Shown here in pieces: positions 56,622 to 64,000 of a DNA stretch of 64,000 bases. The notes beneath the pieces are model-generated. The model worked only from the letters and a program-made list of their open reading frames with translations. It did not search any database and was not told the origin of the DNA. The DNA is from Streptomyces sp. NBC_01454. Lineage in GTDB: Bacteria > Actinomycetota > Actinomycetes > Streptomycetales > Streptomycetaceae. Position 1 is the first letter of the stretch. Each line of letters starts with the position of its first letter. A program made the translations under genes and the position numbers. Where the stretch lies: NCBI RefSeq assembly GCF_036227565.1, contig NZ_CP109460.1:5518001-5582000 (forward strand), in the 5' to 3' direction.

Positions 56622-58175
56622 GTGAGCGAGCGCCCCGAAAACGACGACCCCGACCCGAACGATGCCTTCGACGACATGGTCGAGGCGGAGACCGACCATC
56701 CCCAAGCTCTCGACTCCGCTCAAGCAGGGGAGACCCCATCCCCCGATCTCGCGGTGATCGAGGCCGGCAGCCGGACCTTGCGGGCCCAGGCCGGGCCGCC
56801 GCAGGGGGACGGGATCCCGGCCCGGCCGGCCGACCCCGAGGTCGACCGTGCGCTGCGCGAGGTCGAGGAGGAGCTGGCCGGCCGCTGGGGCGAGACCAAG
56901 CTCGACCCCTCGGTGCAGCGCATCGCGGCGCTGCTGGACATCCTCGGCTCGCCCCAACGGGCGTATCCGTCCATCCACATCACCGGCACCAACGGCAAGA
57001 CCAGCACCGCCCGGATGATCGAGGCCCTGCTGTCCGCCTTCGATCTGCGCACCGGCCGCTACACCAGCCCGCACGTCCAGTCGATCACCGAGCGGATCAG
57101 CCTGGACGCCGCGCCGATCTCCGCCGAGCGGTTCATCGAGACCTACCGCGACATCGCCCCGTATGTGGAGATGGTCGACGCCCAGCAGGAGTACCGCCTG
57201 TCGTTCTTCGAGGTGCTGACGGCGATGGCGTACGCCGCCTTCGCGGACACCCCCGTGGACATCGCGGTCGTCGAGGTCGGCATGGGCGGCACCTGGGACG
57301 CGACGAACGTCATCGACGGCGATGTCGCCGTGGTCACCCCCATCGCGCTGGACCACACCGACCGGCTGGGGGAGACGCCCGAGCAGATCGCCGGCGAGAA
57401 GTCCGGGATCATCAAGAAGGACGCCACGGTCGTGCTGGCTCAGCAGCCGGTGGACGCGGCGTCGGTGATGCTCAAGCGCGCGGTCGAGGTGGATGCCACG
57501 GTCGCCCGGGAGGGCATGGAGTTCGGGGTCATCGCCCGTGAGGTCGCGGTCGGCGGGCAGATGCTGACGCTGCGCGGGCTGGGCGGCGAATACCCGGAGA
57601 TCTTCCTTCCGCTGTACGGCGCCCACCAGGCGCACAACGCCGCGGTGGCGCTCGCCGCGGTGGAGGCCTTCTTCGGCGTCGGTTCGGAGCACGCCCGCAC
57701 GCTCGACCTCGACACCATCCGCTCCGCGTTCGCCGCCGTCACCTCGCCCGGCCGGATGGAGGTCGTACGGCGCAGCCCCACCGTCGTGCTGGACGCGGCG
57801 CACAACCCGGCCGGTGCGCGGGCGGCCGCCGAGGCGGTCACCGAGGCCTTCGGGTTCAGCCGGCTGGTGGGCGTCGTCGGCGCCAGTGCGGACAAGGACG
57901 TCCGGGGCTTCCTGGAGGCCTTCGAGCCGATCTTCGCCGAGATCGTGGTGACGCGTAATTCCAGCCATCGTGCGATGGATCCCGATGAGCTGGCGGCCGT
58001 GGCGGTCGAGGTCTTCGGCGCCGAGCGGGTGCAGGTCGAGCCGCGGCTCGACGACGCCCTGGAGGTGGCGATCACCCTCGCCGAGGAGGAGGGCGAGTTC
58101 TCCGGCGCGGGGGTGCTGGTGACCGGTTCGGTGATCACGGTCGGCGAGGCCCGGCTGCTGATGGGAAGGGGCTGA
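56622..58175 (+). CDS. folC: Folylpolyglutamate synthase / dihydrofolate synthase
   Basis: The protein has 517 residues. ATP-binding loop TGTNGKTS is at 121-128. FFEVLTAMAY and ALDHTDRLGETPEQIAGEKSG (the family's GExK region) follow, and the AHNPAGARAAAEAV segment is in the C-terminal domain. It adds glutamate to folates. The N-terminal 75 residues precede the usual start of FolC. They are acidic and low-complexity, and include a palindromic repeat (residues 25-40). The GTG at 56622 has no ribosome site; TAGACT ends seven bases before it, so it is leaderless. Confidence 0.95.
   Translation: MSERPENDDPDPNDAFDDMVEAETDHPQALDSAQAGETPSPDLAVIEAGSRTLRAQAGPPQGDGIPARPADPEVDRALREVEEELAGRWGETKLDPSVQRIAALLDILGSPQRAYPSIHITGTNGKTSTARMIEALLSAFDLRTGRYTSPHVQSITERISLDAAPISAERFIETYRDIAPYVEMVDAQQEYRLSFFEVLTAMAYAAFADTPVDIAVVEVGMGGTWDATNVIDGDVAVVTPIALDHTDRLGETPEQIAGEKSGIIKKDATVVLAQQPVDAASVMLKRAVEVDATVAREGMEFGVIAREVAVGGQMLTLRGLGGEYPEIFLPLYGAHQAHNAAVALAAVEAFFGVGSEHARTLDLDTIRSAFAAVTSPGRMEVVRRSPTVVLDAAHNPAGARAAAEAVTEAFGFSRLVGVVGASADKDVRGFLEAFEPIFAEIVVTRNSSHRAMDPDELAAVAVEVFGAERVQVEPRLDDALEVAITLAEEEGEFSGAGVLVTGSVITVGEARLLMGRG
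56696..56740. repeat. Palindromic repeat element, copy B (in folC)
   Basis: It reads CATCCCCAAGCTCTCG, then ACTCCGCTCAAGCAGGGG, then AGACCCCATC. It matches copy A on the opposite strand in the outer C/G runs and in the AGCTCTCG and CTC-AGC blocks. It encodes HPQALDSAQAGETP in the FolC extension. Confidence 0.7.
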
Positions 58176-58177
58176 CC

Positions 58178-58522
58178 GTGCGCACGCTGTGTGCGAGCAC
58201 TCTGATAGGTGAATTCTTCGTCATCGGCTTCGCCGGCCTGGTGGCGATGCAGATGTCCGACCTCCCGACGGCCACGATCTGGACGGTCAGCGGGATCGCG
58301 ATGCTGCTGAGCATCCTGCTGTGCGGGATGCTGACCCGTCCGGGTGGCGTCCAGCTTGGCTGGCTGCTGCAGCTCGCCCTGGTCGCCAGCGGCTTCGTGA
58401 TCCCGACGATGTTCTTCCTCGGCGCGGTCTTCGCGGCCCTGTGGTGGGCATCGGTCCACTACGGTCGCAAGATCGATGCGGCGAAGGCCCGTTGGGCGGA
58501 GGGGGAGCCGACCGCGGGCTGA
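58178..58522 (+). CDS. DUF4233 membrane protein
   Basis: The 114-residue protein has three to four membrane helices (LIGEFFVIGFAGLVAMQM; IWTVSGIAMLLSILLCGML; LQLALVASGFVIPTMFFLGA). It begins two bases after the folC stop and is therefore coupled to folC. DUF4233 proteins normally follow folC in actinobacteria. The function is unknown. Confidence 0.92.
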   Translation: MRTLCASTLIGEFFVIGFAGLVAMQMSDLPTATIWTVSGIAMLLSILLCGMLTRPGGVQLGWLLQLALVASGFVIPTMFFLGAVFAALWWASVHYGRKIDAAKARWAEGEPTAG

Positions 58523-58665
58523 CCCGCGCGCCCGGCGGCGGAGCACGTCCGCAGGGGCGTGATCCGCCGCGCGGGACCGCCGGGTGGGCGGGTGACGGCT
58601 GGTGGGGGCGCCCCTGTAGCCTCAGTGCACCCGCTGACCATTGTTCATATCCAGGGAGTCCCTCC

Positions 58666-59079
58666 GTGAGCCAGCGCACCCTCGTCCTCCTCAAGCCCGA
58701 CGCCGTCCAGCGGGGTCTGATCGGCGAGATCCTCGGCCGTATCGAGCGGAAGGCAGGCTGGACGATCAGCGCGCTGGAGATGCGGACCCTCGACCGGGCG
58801 CTCCTCGAGCAGCACTACGCCGAGCACGTCGGCCGGGAGTTCTACGAGCCGCTGGTCGCGTTCATGTCCACCGGTCCGGTGGTCTCGATGGTCGTCGAGG
58901 GCGAGCGGGTGATCGAGGGCGTGCGGGCGCTGGCCGGTCCGACTGACCCGATTGCCGCGCCGAGTGGGTCCATTCGTGGGGACTTCGGAACGATCACCCG
59001 GGAGAATCTGATCCATGCCTCGGATTCCGAAGAGTCCGCCGAGCGTGAGATCAAGATTTTCTTCCCCGGGATTTCCTGA
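58666..59079 (+). CDS. ndk: Nucleoside diphosphate kinase
   Basis: The protein has 137 residues. The phospho-acceptor His lies in NLIHASDSEESA (H117), and LVLLKPDAVQRGLIGEI is the typical start. It balances nucleoside triphosphates. The GTG at 58666 has AGGGAG upstream. Confidence 0.98.
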   Translation: MSQRTLVLLKPDAVQRGLIGEILGRIERKAGWTISALEMRTLDRALLEQHYAEHVGREFYEPLVAFMSTGPVVSMVVEGERVIEGVRALAGPTDPIAAPSGSIRGDFGTITRENLIHASDSEESAEREIKIFFPGIS

Positions 59080-59111
59080 CGCCTCATCAGCTGTACACCC
59101 CTCGTGACCAG

Positions 59112-59139
59112 GGGCGACCGAGAAAAACATCGGTCGCCC
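59112..59139 (+). terminator. Rho-independent terminator of ndk
   Basis: Perfect 10-bp arms (59112-59121 and 59130-59139) enclose an A-rich loop and are followed by TTT. Confidence 0.85.
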
Positions 59140-59361
59140 TTTGGTGTATACGACACGATCGGGGGAACGCATCACCGCGACACGACGTCACCATTGAGGG
59201 GGCCGGGAACGTGTACGGCTGACAATGGCGGAACAGCCTCCCGACGTGTTCGAGTGGGCGCACTACGAACTACCATGGAGGCTTCCGCGCCTCGCAGCGC
59301 ATCACCTCCTGCCGACCTCCAGTAAGCATTCGCTCCAGTTGGGAAGGCCAGACGTATCCTC

Positions 59362-60393
59362 ATGGGGAACAACATGTCGTTCATCGGCCGTGACATGGCT
59401 GTCGACCTCGGGACCGCCAACACGCTGGTGTACGTCAGGGGCCGCGGAATCGTTCTCAACGAACCGTCGGTCGTGGCCATCAACACCAACACCGGCGGCA
59501 TCCTCGCGGTAGGTGCTGAGGCGAAGAAGATGATCGGGCGCACGCCCGGCAACATCGTCGCCGTACGGCCCCTGAAAGACGGCGTGATCGCCGATTTCGA
59601 GATCACCGAGCGGATGCTCCGCTACTTCATCCTCAAGATCCACAAGCGGCGCTATCTGGCCCGCCCGCGGGTCGTGGTGTGTGTGCCCTCCGGCATCACC
59701 GGAGTTGAGCGCCGTGCCGTCATCGAGGCCTCGACCCAGGCCGGCGCGCGCCAGGTGCACATCATCGAGGAGCCGATGGCCGCCGCGATCGGGTCCGGTC
59801 TGCCGGTCCACGAGGCCACCGGCAACATGGTCGTGGACATCGGCGGCGGTACCACCGAGGTCGCGGTCATCTCGCTCGGCGGCATCGTCACCGCCCAGTC
59901 CATCCGGGTGGCCGGCGACGAGCTCGACAACGCGATCATCCAGCACATCAAGAAGGAGTACAGCCTTCTGCTGGGCGAGCGCACCGCCGAGAGCATCAAG
60001 ATCACCATCGGCTCGGCGTACGACCTCGAACAGGACGAGCACACCGAGATCCGCGGCCGCGACCTGGTCTCCGGCCTGCCGAAGACCGTCGTGATCTCGG
60101 CCGCCGAGGTCCGCAAGGCCATCGAGGAGCCGGTCAACTCCATCGTCGACGCGGTCAAGACGACTCTCGACAAGTGCCCGCCGGAGCTGTCCGGTGACGT
60201 CATGGACCGCGGCATCGTGCTCACCGGAGGCGGCGCCCTGCTCCGCGGCCTCGACGAGCGGCTGCGCCGCGAGACCGGTATGCCCATCCACATCGCCGAG
60301 GACCCGCTCGACTCCGTCGCGCTGGGCTCCGGCAAGTGCGTGGAGGAGTTCGAGGCGCTCCAGCAGGTCCTCGATTCCCAGCCGCGCAGGTAA
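59362..60393 (+). CDS. mreB: Rod-shape determining protein MreB
   Basis: The protein has 343 residues. The actin-fold phosphate loops [13 protein letters not shown] and [13 protein letters not shown] and the adenosine motif [13 protein letters not shown] are intact. In Streptomyces MreB acts mainly in the spore wall. The start is ATG 59362; a second ATG four codons later has GGGGAA before it and may be used. It is followed by mreC, mreD and PBP2 on the same strand. Confidence 0.97.
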   Translation: MGNNMSFIGRDMAVDLGTANTLVYVRGRGIVLNEPSVVAINTNTGGILAVGAEAKKMIGRTPGNIVAVRPLKDGVIADFEITERMLRYFILKIHKRRYLARPRVVVCVPSGITGVERRAVIEASTQAGARQVHIIEEPMAAAIGSGLPVHEATGNMVVDIGGGTTEVAVISLGGIVTAQSIRVAGDELDNAIIQHIKKEYSLLLGERTAESIKITIGSAYDLEQDEHTEIRGRDLVSGLPKTVVISAAEVRKAIEEPVNSIVDAVKTTLDKCPPELSGDVMDRGIVLTGGGALLRGLDERLRRETGMPIHIAEDPLDSVALGSGKCVEEFEALQQVLDSQPRR

Positions 60394-60634
60394 CACCCGC
60401 CCGGTCCGTCCGGCGCCGCGCCCGTCACACGAGGGCCGCGGCGGCCGGACGGCACGGCGACAGCGGCCGATCCGTCCGCCGGATCGCTGATATACAGGCA
60501 CACATCCCAACAGACACGGCGCCTGACACTTCACCATCCGGCACCGTCACATCAGGCACAACGCTCAACTCCCGAACGAGACCGGCGGGGCCCGCAGCCG
60601 GCCGGTCCTACGAGGAAGGACACGGCCGCCGCAC

Positions 60635-61567
60635 GTGAGGGACACACGAGAGAGCCGGCTGCTGCTGGTGCTGCTGGTCGCGATCGCGTTCGCGCTGATC
60701 ACGGTCGATATCCGCGGCGGCGAACAGTCCCCGCTCGATGGTGCCCGGCATGCCGCCGCCTCCGCCTTCGGGCCGGTCGAAAGCGGTGTCGCCCGCGTCG
60801 TCGACCCGGTCGGCAACGCCGTGGGCGCCGTACGCGACTCCGGCCGGCGGCACGACCGGATCAGCACGCTGGAGCACCAGAACGAGGCGCTGAAGGCCAA
60901 ACTCGGCTCCTCCGACCGCAACCGCAACCGCGCCGCCGAGCTCGACAAGATCCTCAAGACCGCGGGCACCGGCCAGTACGCCATCAAGGGCGCCCAGGTC
61001 ATCGCCATCGGCTCGGCCCAGGGCTTCTCCTGGACCATCACCATCGACGCCGGCAGCCGCGACGGCATCGCCCGCGACATGACCGTGCTCAACGGCGACG
61101 GTCTGGTCGGCCGGGTCACCACCGTCGCCCCCGGCACCTCCACGGTCCTGCTGGCCGCCGACCCCGACTTCACCGTCGGCACCCGCATGGAGAAGACCAA
61201 CGAGATCGGCTTCGCCAACGGGCAGGGCGTCCGCTCGCTGCGCGTGCAGCTCCTCAACGGCCGGGCCAACATCAAGAAGGGCGACCGCCTGGTCACCTTC
61301 GGCTCCAGCAAGGACAAGCCGTTCGTGCCGGGTGTGCCGGTCGGCAGGGTCGTCAGGGTCGAGCCGTTCAACGGCGATCTGACCCGCACCCTCCAGGTCC
61401 GGCCCTACGTCGCCTTCTCCCAGCTCGACATCGTCGGCGTCGTGGTCCAGCCGCCCCGCGAGGACCCGCGTGACACCGTGCTGCCGCCGCGGCCCGCCAA
61501 GCCCAAACCGACGCCGACGGTCACCGTCACGGCCTCCCCCTCCGCGAGCGCTTCTCCCAGGAGCTGA
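60635..61567 (+). CDS. mreC: Rod-shape determining protein MreC
   Basis: The protein has 310 residues. An N-terminal membrane anchor (LLLVLLVAIAFALITVDI) is followed by a coiled coil (about 70-105: LEHQNEALKAKLGSSDRNR) and two beta-barrel domains outside the membrane. The tail is Pro/Thr/Ser-rich. It scaffolds the wall-synthesis complex. The GTG at 60635 has only a distant AAGGA (14 bases upstream). A TATACA hexamer at 60491-60496 may mark a promoter within the 241-bp gap after mreB. Confidence 0.95.
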   Translation: MRDTRESRLLLVLLVAIAFALITVDIRGGEQSPLDGARHAAASAFGPVESGVARVVDPVGNAVGAVRDSGRRHDRISTLEHQNEALKAKLGSSDRNRNRAAELDKILKTAGTGQYAIKGAQVIAIGSAQGFSWTITIDAGSRDGIARDMTVLNGDGLVGRVTTVAPGTSTVLLAADPDFTVGTRMEKTNEIGFANGQGVRSLRVQLLNGRANIKKGDRLVTFGSSKDKPFVPGVPVGRVVRVEPFNGDLTRTLQVRPYVAFSQLDIVGVVVQPPREDPRDTVLPPRPAKPKPTPTVTVTASPSASASPRS

Positions 61568-61570
61568 CCG

Positions 61571-62284
61571 ATGCGCATCAACCGGATCCTGCTCTCGGCC
61601 CCGCTGGTGGTCGTCGCCCTCGTCATCCAGGTCACGATCCTGGCCCGGCTGCAACTTCCCGGCGCGGTACCGGACCTGCTGCTGCTCGTCGTGGTCGCCC
61701 TGGCGCTGGTCTACGGCCACGTCGGCGGCGCGCTCATCGGCTTCTTCGCCGGGCTGCTGGCCGACCTCGCCCCGCCGTCCGACCACGCCATCGGCCGCTA
61801 CGCGCTGGTGCTCTGCGTCATCGGCTATGCCGCGGGCCTGACCCGCCCGGACTCCGGCCGGCACCGCTCGGCGACGCTGCCGCTGCTCGTCGTCATCGGG
61901 GCCGCCATCGGCTCGACGCTGATGTACGCCGGCGTCGGCGCGCTGGTCGGCGACACCGCCGCCCGGCACGTCGGCATCGTCGGACTGCTGCTCAGCGCCA
62001 CCCTCTACGACCTGCTGCTGGCCCCCTTCACCGTCCCGCTGGTGATGGCGCTGGCGCGGAGAACGGACAGCGATCTGCTGGCCGGTGACGGCTCCGGCAG
62101 TACGAGCGGCTCCGTCGGCGACGGCGGGTACGGCTGGCTGACCACCGGCACCGGCCTCAAGGCCAGCCGCGGCGCCATGAAGTCCTTCCGTTCCGGCGCC
62201 GGCATCGGCAGCCAGCGCGGCGGTCTGCTCGGCAAGTCCGCCCGCGACAAGGTGGGCCGCATCAAGGGGGTCAAGCGACTGTGA
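61571..62284 (+). CDS. mreD: Rod-shape determining protein MreD
   Basis: The protein has 237 residues with five to six membrane helices over about the first 165. The C-terminal 70 residues form a Gly/Ser- and basic-rich cytoplasmic tail. It begins three bases after the mreC stop and is coupled to it. It is a membrane component of the wall-elongation/spore-wall complex. Confidence 0.94.
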   Translation: MRINRILLSAPLVVVALVIQVTILARLQLPGAVPDLLLLVVVALALVYGHVGGALIGFFAGLLADLAPPSDHAIGRYALVLCVIGYAAGLTRPDSGRHRSATLPLLVVIGAAIGSTLMYAGVGALVGDTAARHVGIVGLLLSATLYDLLLAPFTVPLVMALARRTDSDLLAGDGSGSTSGSVGDGGYGWLTTGTGLKASRGAMKSFRSGAGIGSQRGGLLGKSARDKVGRIKGVKRL

Positions 62285-62335
62285 CCCCCTCCCGTCTCCT
62301 TCCGACCACCACCCCTCATGGAGGCGCTGCGCGCC

Positions 62336-64000
62336 ATGAGTAATCTCCCGGAAACCCGGACCTCCCGGGTCACCGTCCGGCTCATCGCGATCCAGATCCT
62401 GGTCTTCTCCCTGCTGGTCACCCTCGGCGGCCGGCTCTGGTATCTGCAGATCCGCAATGGCCAGGAGTACGCCAACGAGGCCAGGAGCAACCACGTCCAG
62501 CAGGTCGTCGAGCCCGCCACCCGCGGCTCGATCCTCGACGCCCGCGGAGTGCCGCTGGCCGACAACCAGACCCGGCTGGTCGTCTCCGCGAGCCGTACCG
62601 ACCTGCTGAAGATGAAGGACGACGGCAAGGCCGTGCTCGGGCGGCTCGCCAGGGTGCTCGGCCTGTCGGCGAAGGAGATCCGCGACAAGGTGCGGCTGTG
62701 CGACTCCAAGACGCCGCAGCCCTGCTGGAACGGCTCGCCCTACCAGCCGATCCCGATCACCGACGAGGCCACCACCCAGCAGGCGCTGCAGATCCGTGAG
62801 CGCTCCGAGGACTTCCCCGGCATCAGCGCCGAGCCGACCGCCGTCCGCCGCTACGCCGCCCCCGGCACCGCCAACACCGCCCAGGTGCTGGGCTATCTCT
62901 CGCCGGTCACCGACGCCGAGATCAACAAGGCCAAGGACACCCGCTCGCCGCTGCTGCGCTCCGACCAGATCGGCCGGTCCGGGCTGGAGCGTACGTACGA
63001 CAGCGCGCTGCGCGGCAAGGCCGCCGTCACCCGCTACGAGGTCGACAACCTCGGCCGGGTCATCGGCCAGGCCAAGAGCGAGAAGGGCCGGGCCGGAGCC
63101 AGCGTCGTCACCAGCATCGACGCCCGTGTGCAGGCCATAGCGGAAAAGCAGCTGGACCAGGCCATGAAGGACGCCCGCAACTCGTTCGACAAGAACACCG
63201 GCACCAACTACAAGGCCGACTCGGGCGCCGTGGTCGTCATGGAGGCCAAGACCGGCCGGGTGGTGGCGATGGCCTCCAACCCCAGCTACGACCCCAACGC
63301 CTGGGTCGGCGGGATCTCCGGGAAGGACTACGCCCACCTCACGGGCAAGGACTCCGACTACCCGCTGCTGAACCGCGCCATCCAGGGGCAGGCCGCCCCC
63401 GGCTCGATCTTCAAGGTCATCTCGACCTCGGCCGCGGTCAATGCCGGCTACGACTTCAACGGCCACTACCCCTGCACCAGCTCGTACAGCATCGGCGGCC
63501 AGGTCTTCAAGAACTTCGAGGGCGAGGGCCACGGCGACATCAGCCTGGGCCGGGCGCTGGAGGTCTCCTGCGACACCGTCTTCTACCGGCTCTCGCACGA
63601 GGAGTGGAAGAAGGACGGCGGGGACAAGCCCAAGAAGGACCCCAACGACTGGTTCTACAAGACCGCCCACCAGTTCGGCCTCGGCAAGGAGACCGGCATC
63701 GACCTCCCCAACGAGGTCACCGGCCGGGTCCCCGACCGCAGGTGGAAGAACGCGTTCTGGAAGGCCAACAAAGCCGGCTGGTGCCAGCAGGCCAAGGCCT
63801 GGCCGAAGAAGAAGGACTTCGGTACCAAGCTCGCCCGTGAGGGCTGCTTGGAGGGCATGAAGCTGCACGCCTACGACTCGATCAACTACGCCATCGGCCA
63901 GGGCGACACCCTCGTCACCCCGATCCAGATGGCCACCATCTACGGCGCGATCAGCAACGGCGGCACGCTCTACAACCCGACCGTCGGCAAGGCCGTCGTC
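62336..64000 (+). CDS. mrdA: Penicillin-binding protein 2 (MrdA type), 3' end cut off
   Basis: 555 codons are visible and the frame is open to the window edge. An N-terminal anchor (residues 15-31) and the GGRLWYLQI start of the dimerisation domain are present. The active-site S357-x-x-K360 lies in APGSIFKV. The second motif is S411-C-D413, where most enzymes have S-x-N. The KTG motif lies beyond the window. The ATG at 62336 has GGAGG 11 bases upstream; an in-frame ATG at 62318 lacks one. It closes the mreBCD-PBP2 set. Confidence 0.94.
   Translation, partial: MSNLPETRTSRVTVRLIAIQILVFSLLVTLGGRLWYLQIRNGQEYANEARSNHVQQVVEPATRGSILDARGVPLADNQTRLVVSASRTDLLKMKDDGKAVLGRLARVLGLSAKEIRDKVRLCDSKTPQPCWNGSPYQPIPITDEATTQQALQIRERSEDFPGISAEPTAVRRYAAPGTANTAQVLGYLSPVTDAEINKAKDTRSPLLRSDQIGRSGLERTYDSALRGKAAVTRYEVDNLGRVIGQAKSEKGRAGASVVTSIDARVQAIAEKQLDQAMKDARNSFDKNTGTNYKADSGAVVVMEAKTGRVVAMASNPSYDPNAWVGGISGKDYAHLTGKDSDYPLLNRAIQGQAAPGSIFKVISTSAAVNAGYDFNGHYPCTSSYSIGGQVFKNFEGEGHGDISLGRALEVSCDTVFYRLSHEEWKKDGGDKPKKDPNDWFYKTAHQFGLGKETGIDLPNEVTGRVPDRRWKNAFWKANKAGWCQQAKAWPKKKDFGTKLAREGCLEGMKLHAYDSINYAIGQGDTLVTPIQMATIYGAISNGGTLYNPTVGKAVV

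Overview
The window is a stretch of the linear-chromosome core of a Streptomyces (or very close actinomycete). The signs are very high GC with GC-rich third codon positions, many GTG starts with GGAGG-type ribosome sites, GC-rich inverted-repeat terminators, paired clpP1-clpP2, an mreBCD-PBP2 block, a mycothiol-dependent nitroreductase homologue and an Fe/Mn superoxide dismutase behind a Nur-box-like sequence. From memory, the order of genes from PBP2/mreDCB through clpX-clpP2-clpP1-tig to rpiB, sodF, pepN, asd and malQ matches Streptomyces coelicolor. No search was run. I see no integrated phage, transposase, CRISPR array or biosynthetic gene cluster.

Layout. 1-3360 (minus): a GlnX-like membrane sensor protein, a GlnH-like solute-binding protein and a partial helical protein, probably leading into a PknG-type kinase outside the window. 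4189-7844 (minus): a sugar block of ROK regulator, 6-phospho-beta-glucosidase (GH4) and N-acetylglucosamine-kinase-like protein. A 19-residue scar of an ABC permease shows that a sugar transporter has been lost from it. 8233-13353: MscS channel, HNH nuclease and a secreted GH84 hexosaminidase. 13803-20116 (plus): a small PLTSE-repeat protein coupled to malQ, a small membrane protein, an acyl-ACP desaturase behind two perfect 18-bp palindromes, a LysR regulator and allantoicase. 20193-32094: two 862-residue aminopeptidase N paralogues, DUF1203, asd, a Tat-exported metallophosphoesterase with PHO-box-like repeats, an AbiEi-like/nuclease protein, the nitroreductase homologue and sodF. 32269-37978: three related amino-acid permeases with bioY between two of them. 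38190-44599: rpiB, a Nei-type glycosylase, an Eis-like acetyltransferase, a PP2C phosphatase, an acyltransferase, a small membrane protein and an ArsC-like protein. 44711-64000: tRNA-Gly, tRNA-Pro, then the housekeeping block tig, clpP1, clpP2, clpX, valS, a GT-C transferase, a class B PBP, folC, DUF4233, ndk, mreB, mreC, mreD and PBP2 (running off the end).

How parts fit. clpP1P2-clpX-tig is a protein quality-control block, with a ClgR-type site before clpP1. mreBCD, PBP2 and the second PBP form the lateral-wall/spore-wall block. sodF is probably nickel-repressed. The sugar block is probably scavenging of phospho-disaccharides or amino sugars.

The most unusual signals are non-coding or small: a nine-unit repeat array upstream of the ROK gene; a palindromic repeat element found three times, each time inside the N-terminal codons of an unrelated gene; the PLTSE-repeat protein; the paired operators at the desaturase; and candidate PHO, Nur, ClgR and Crp sites. 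I did not find a clearly new multi-gene system.
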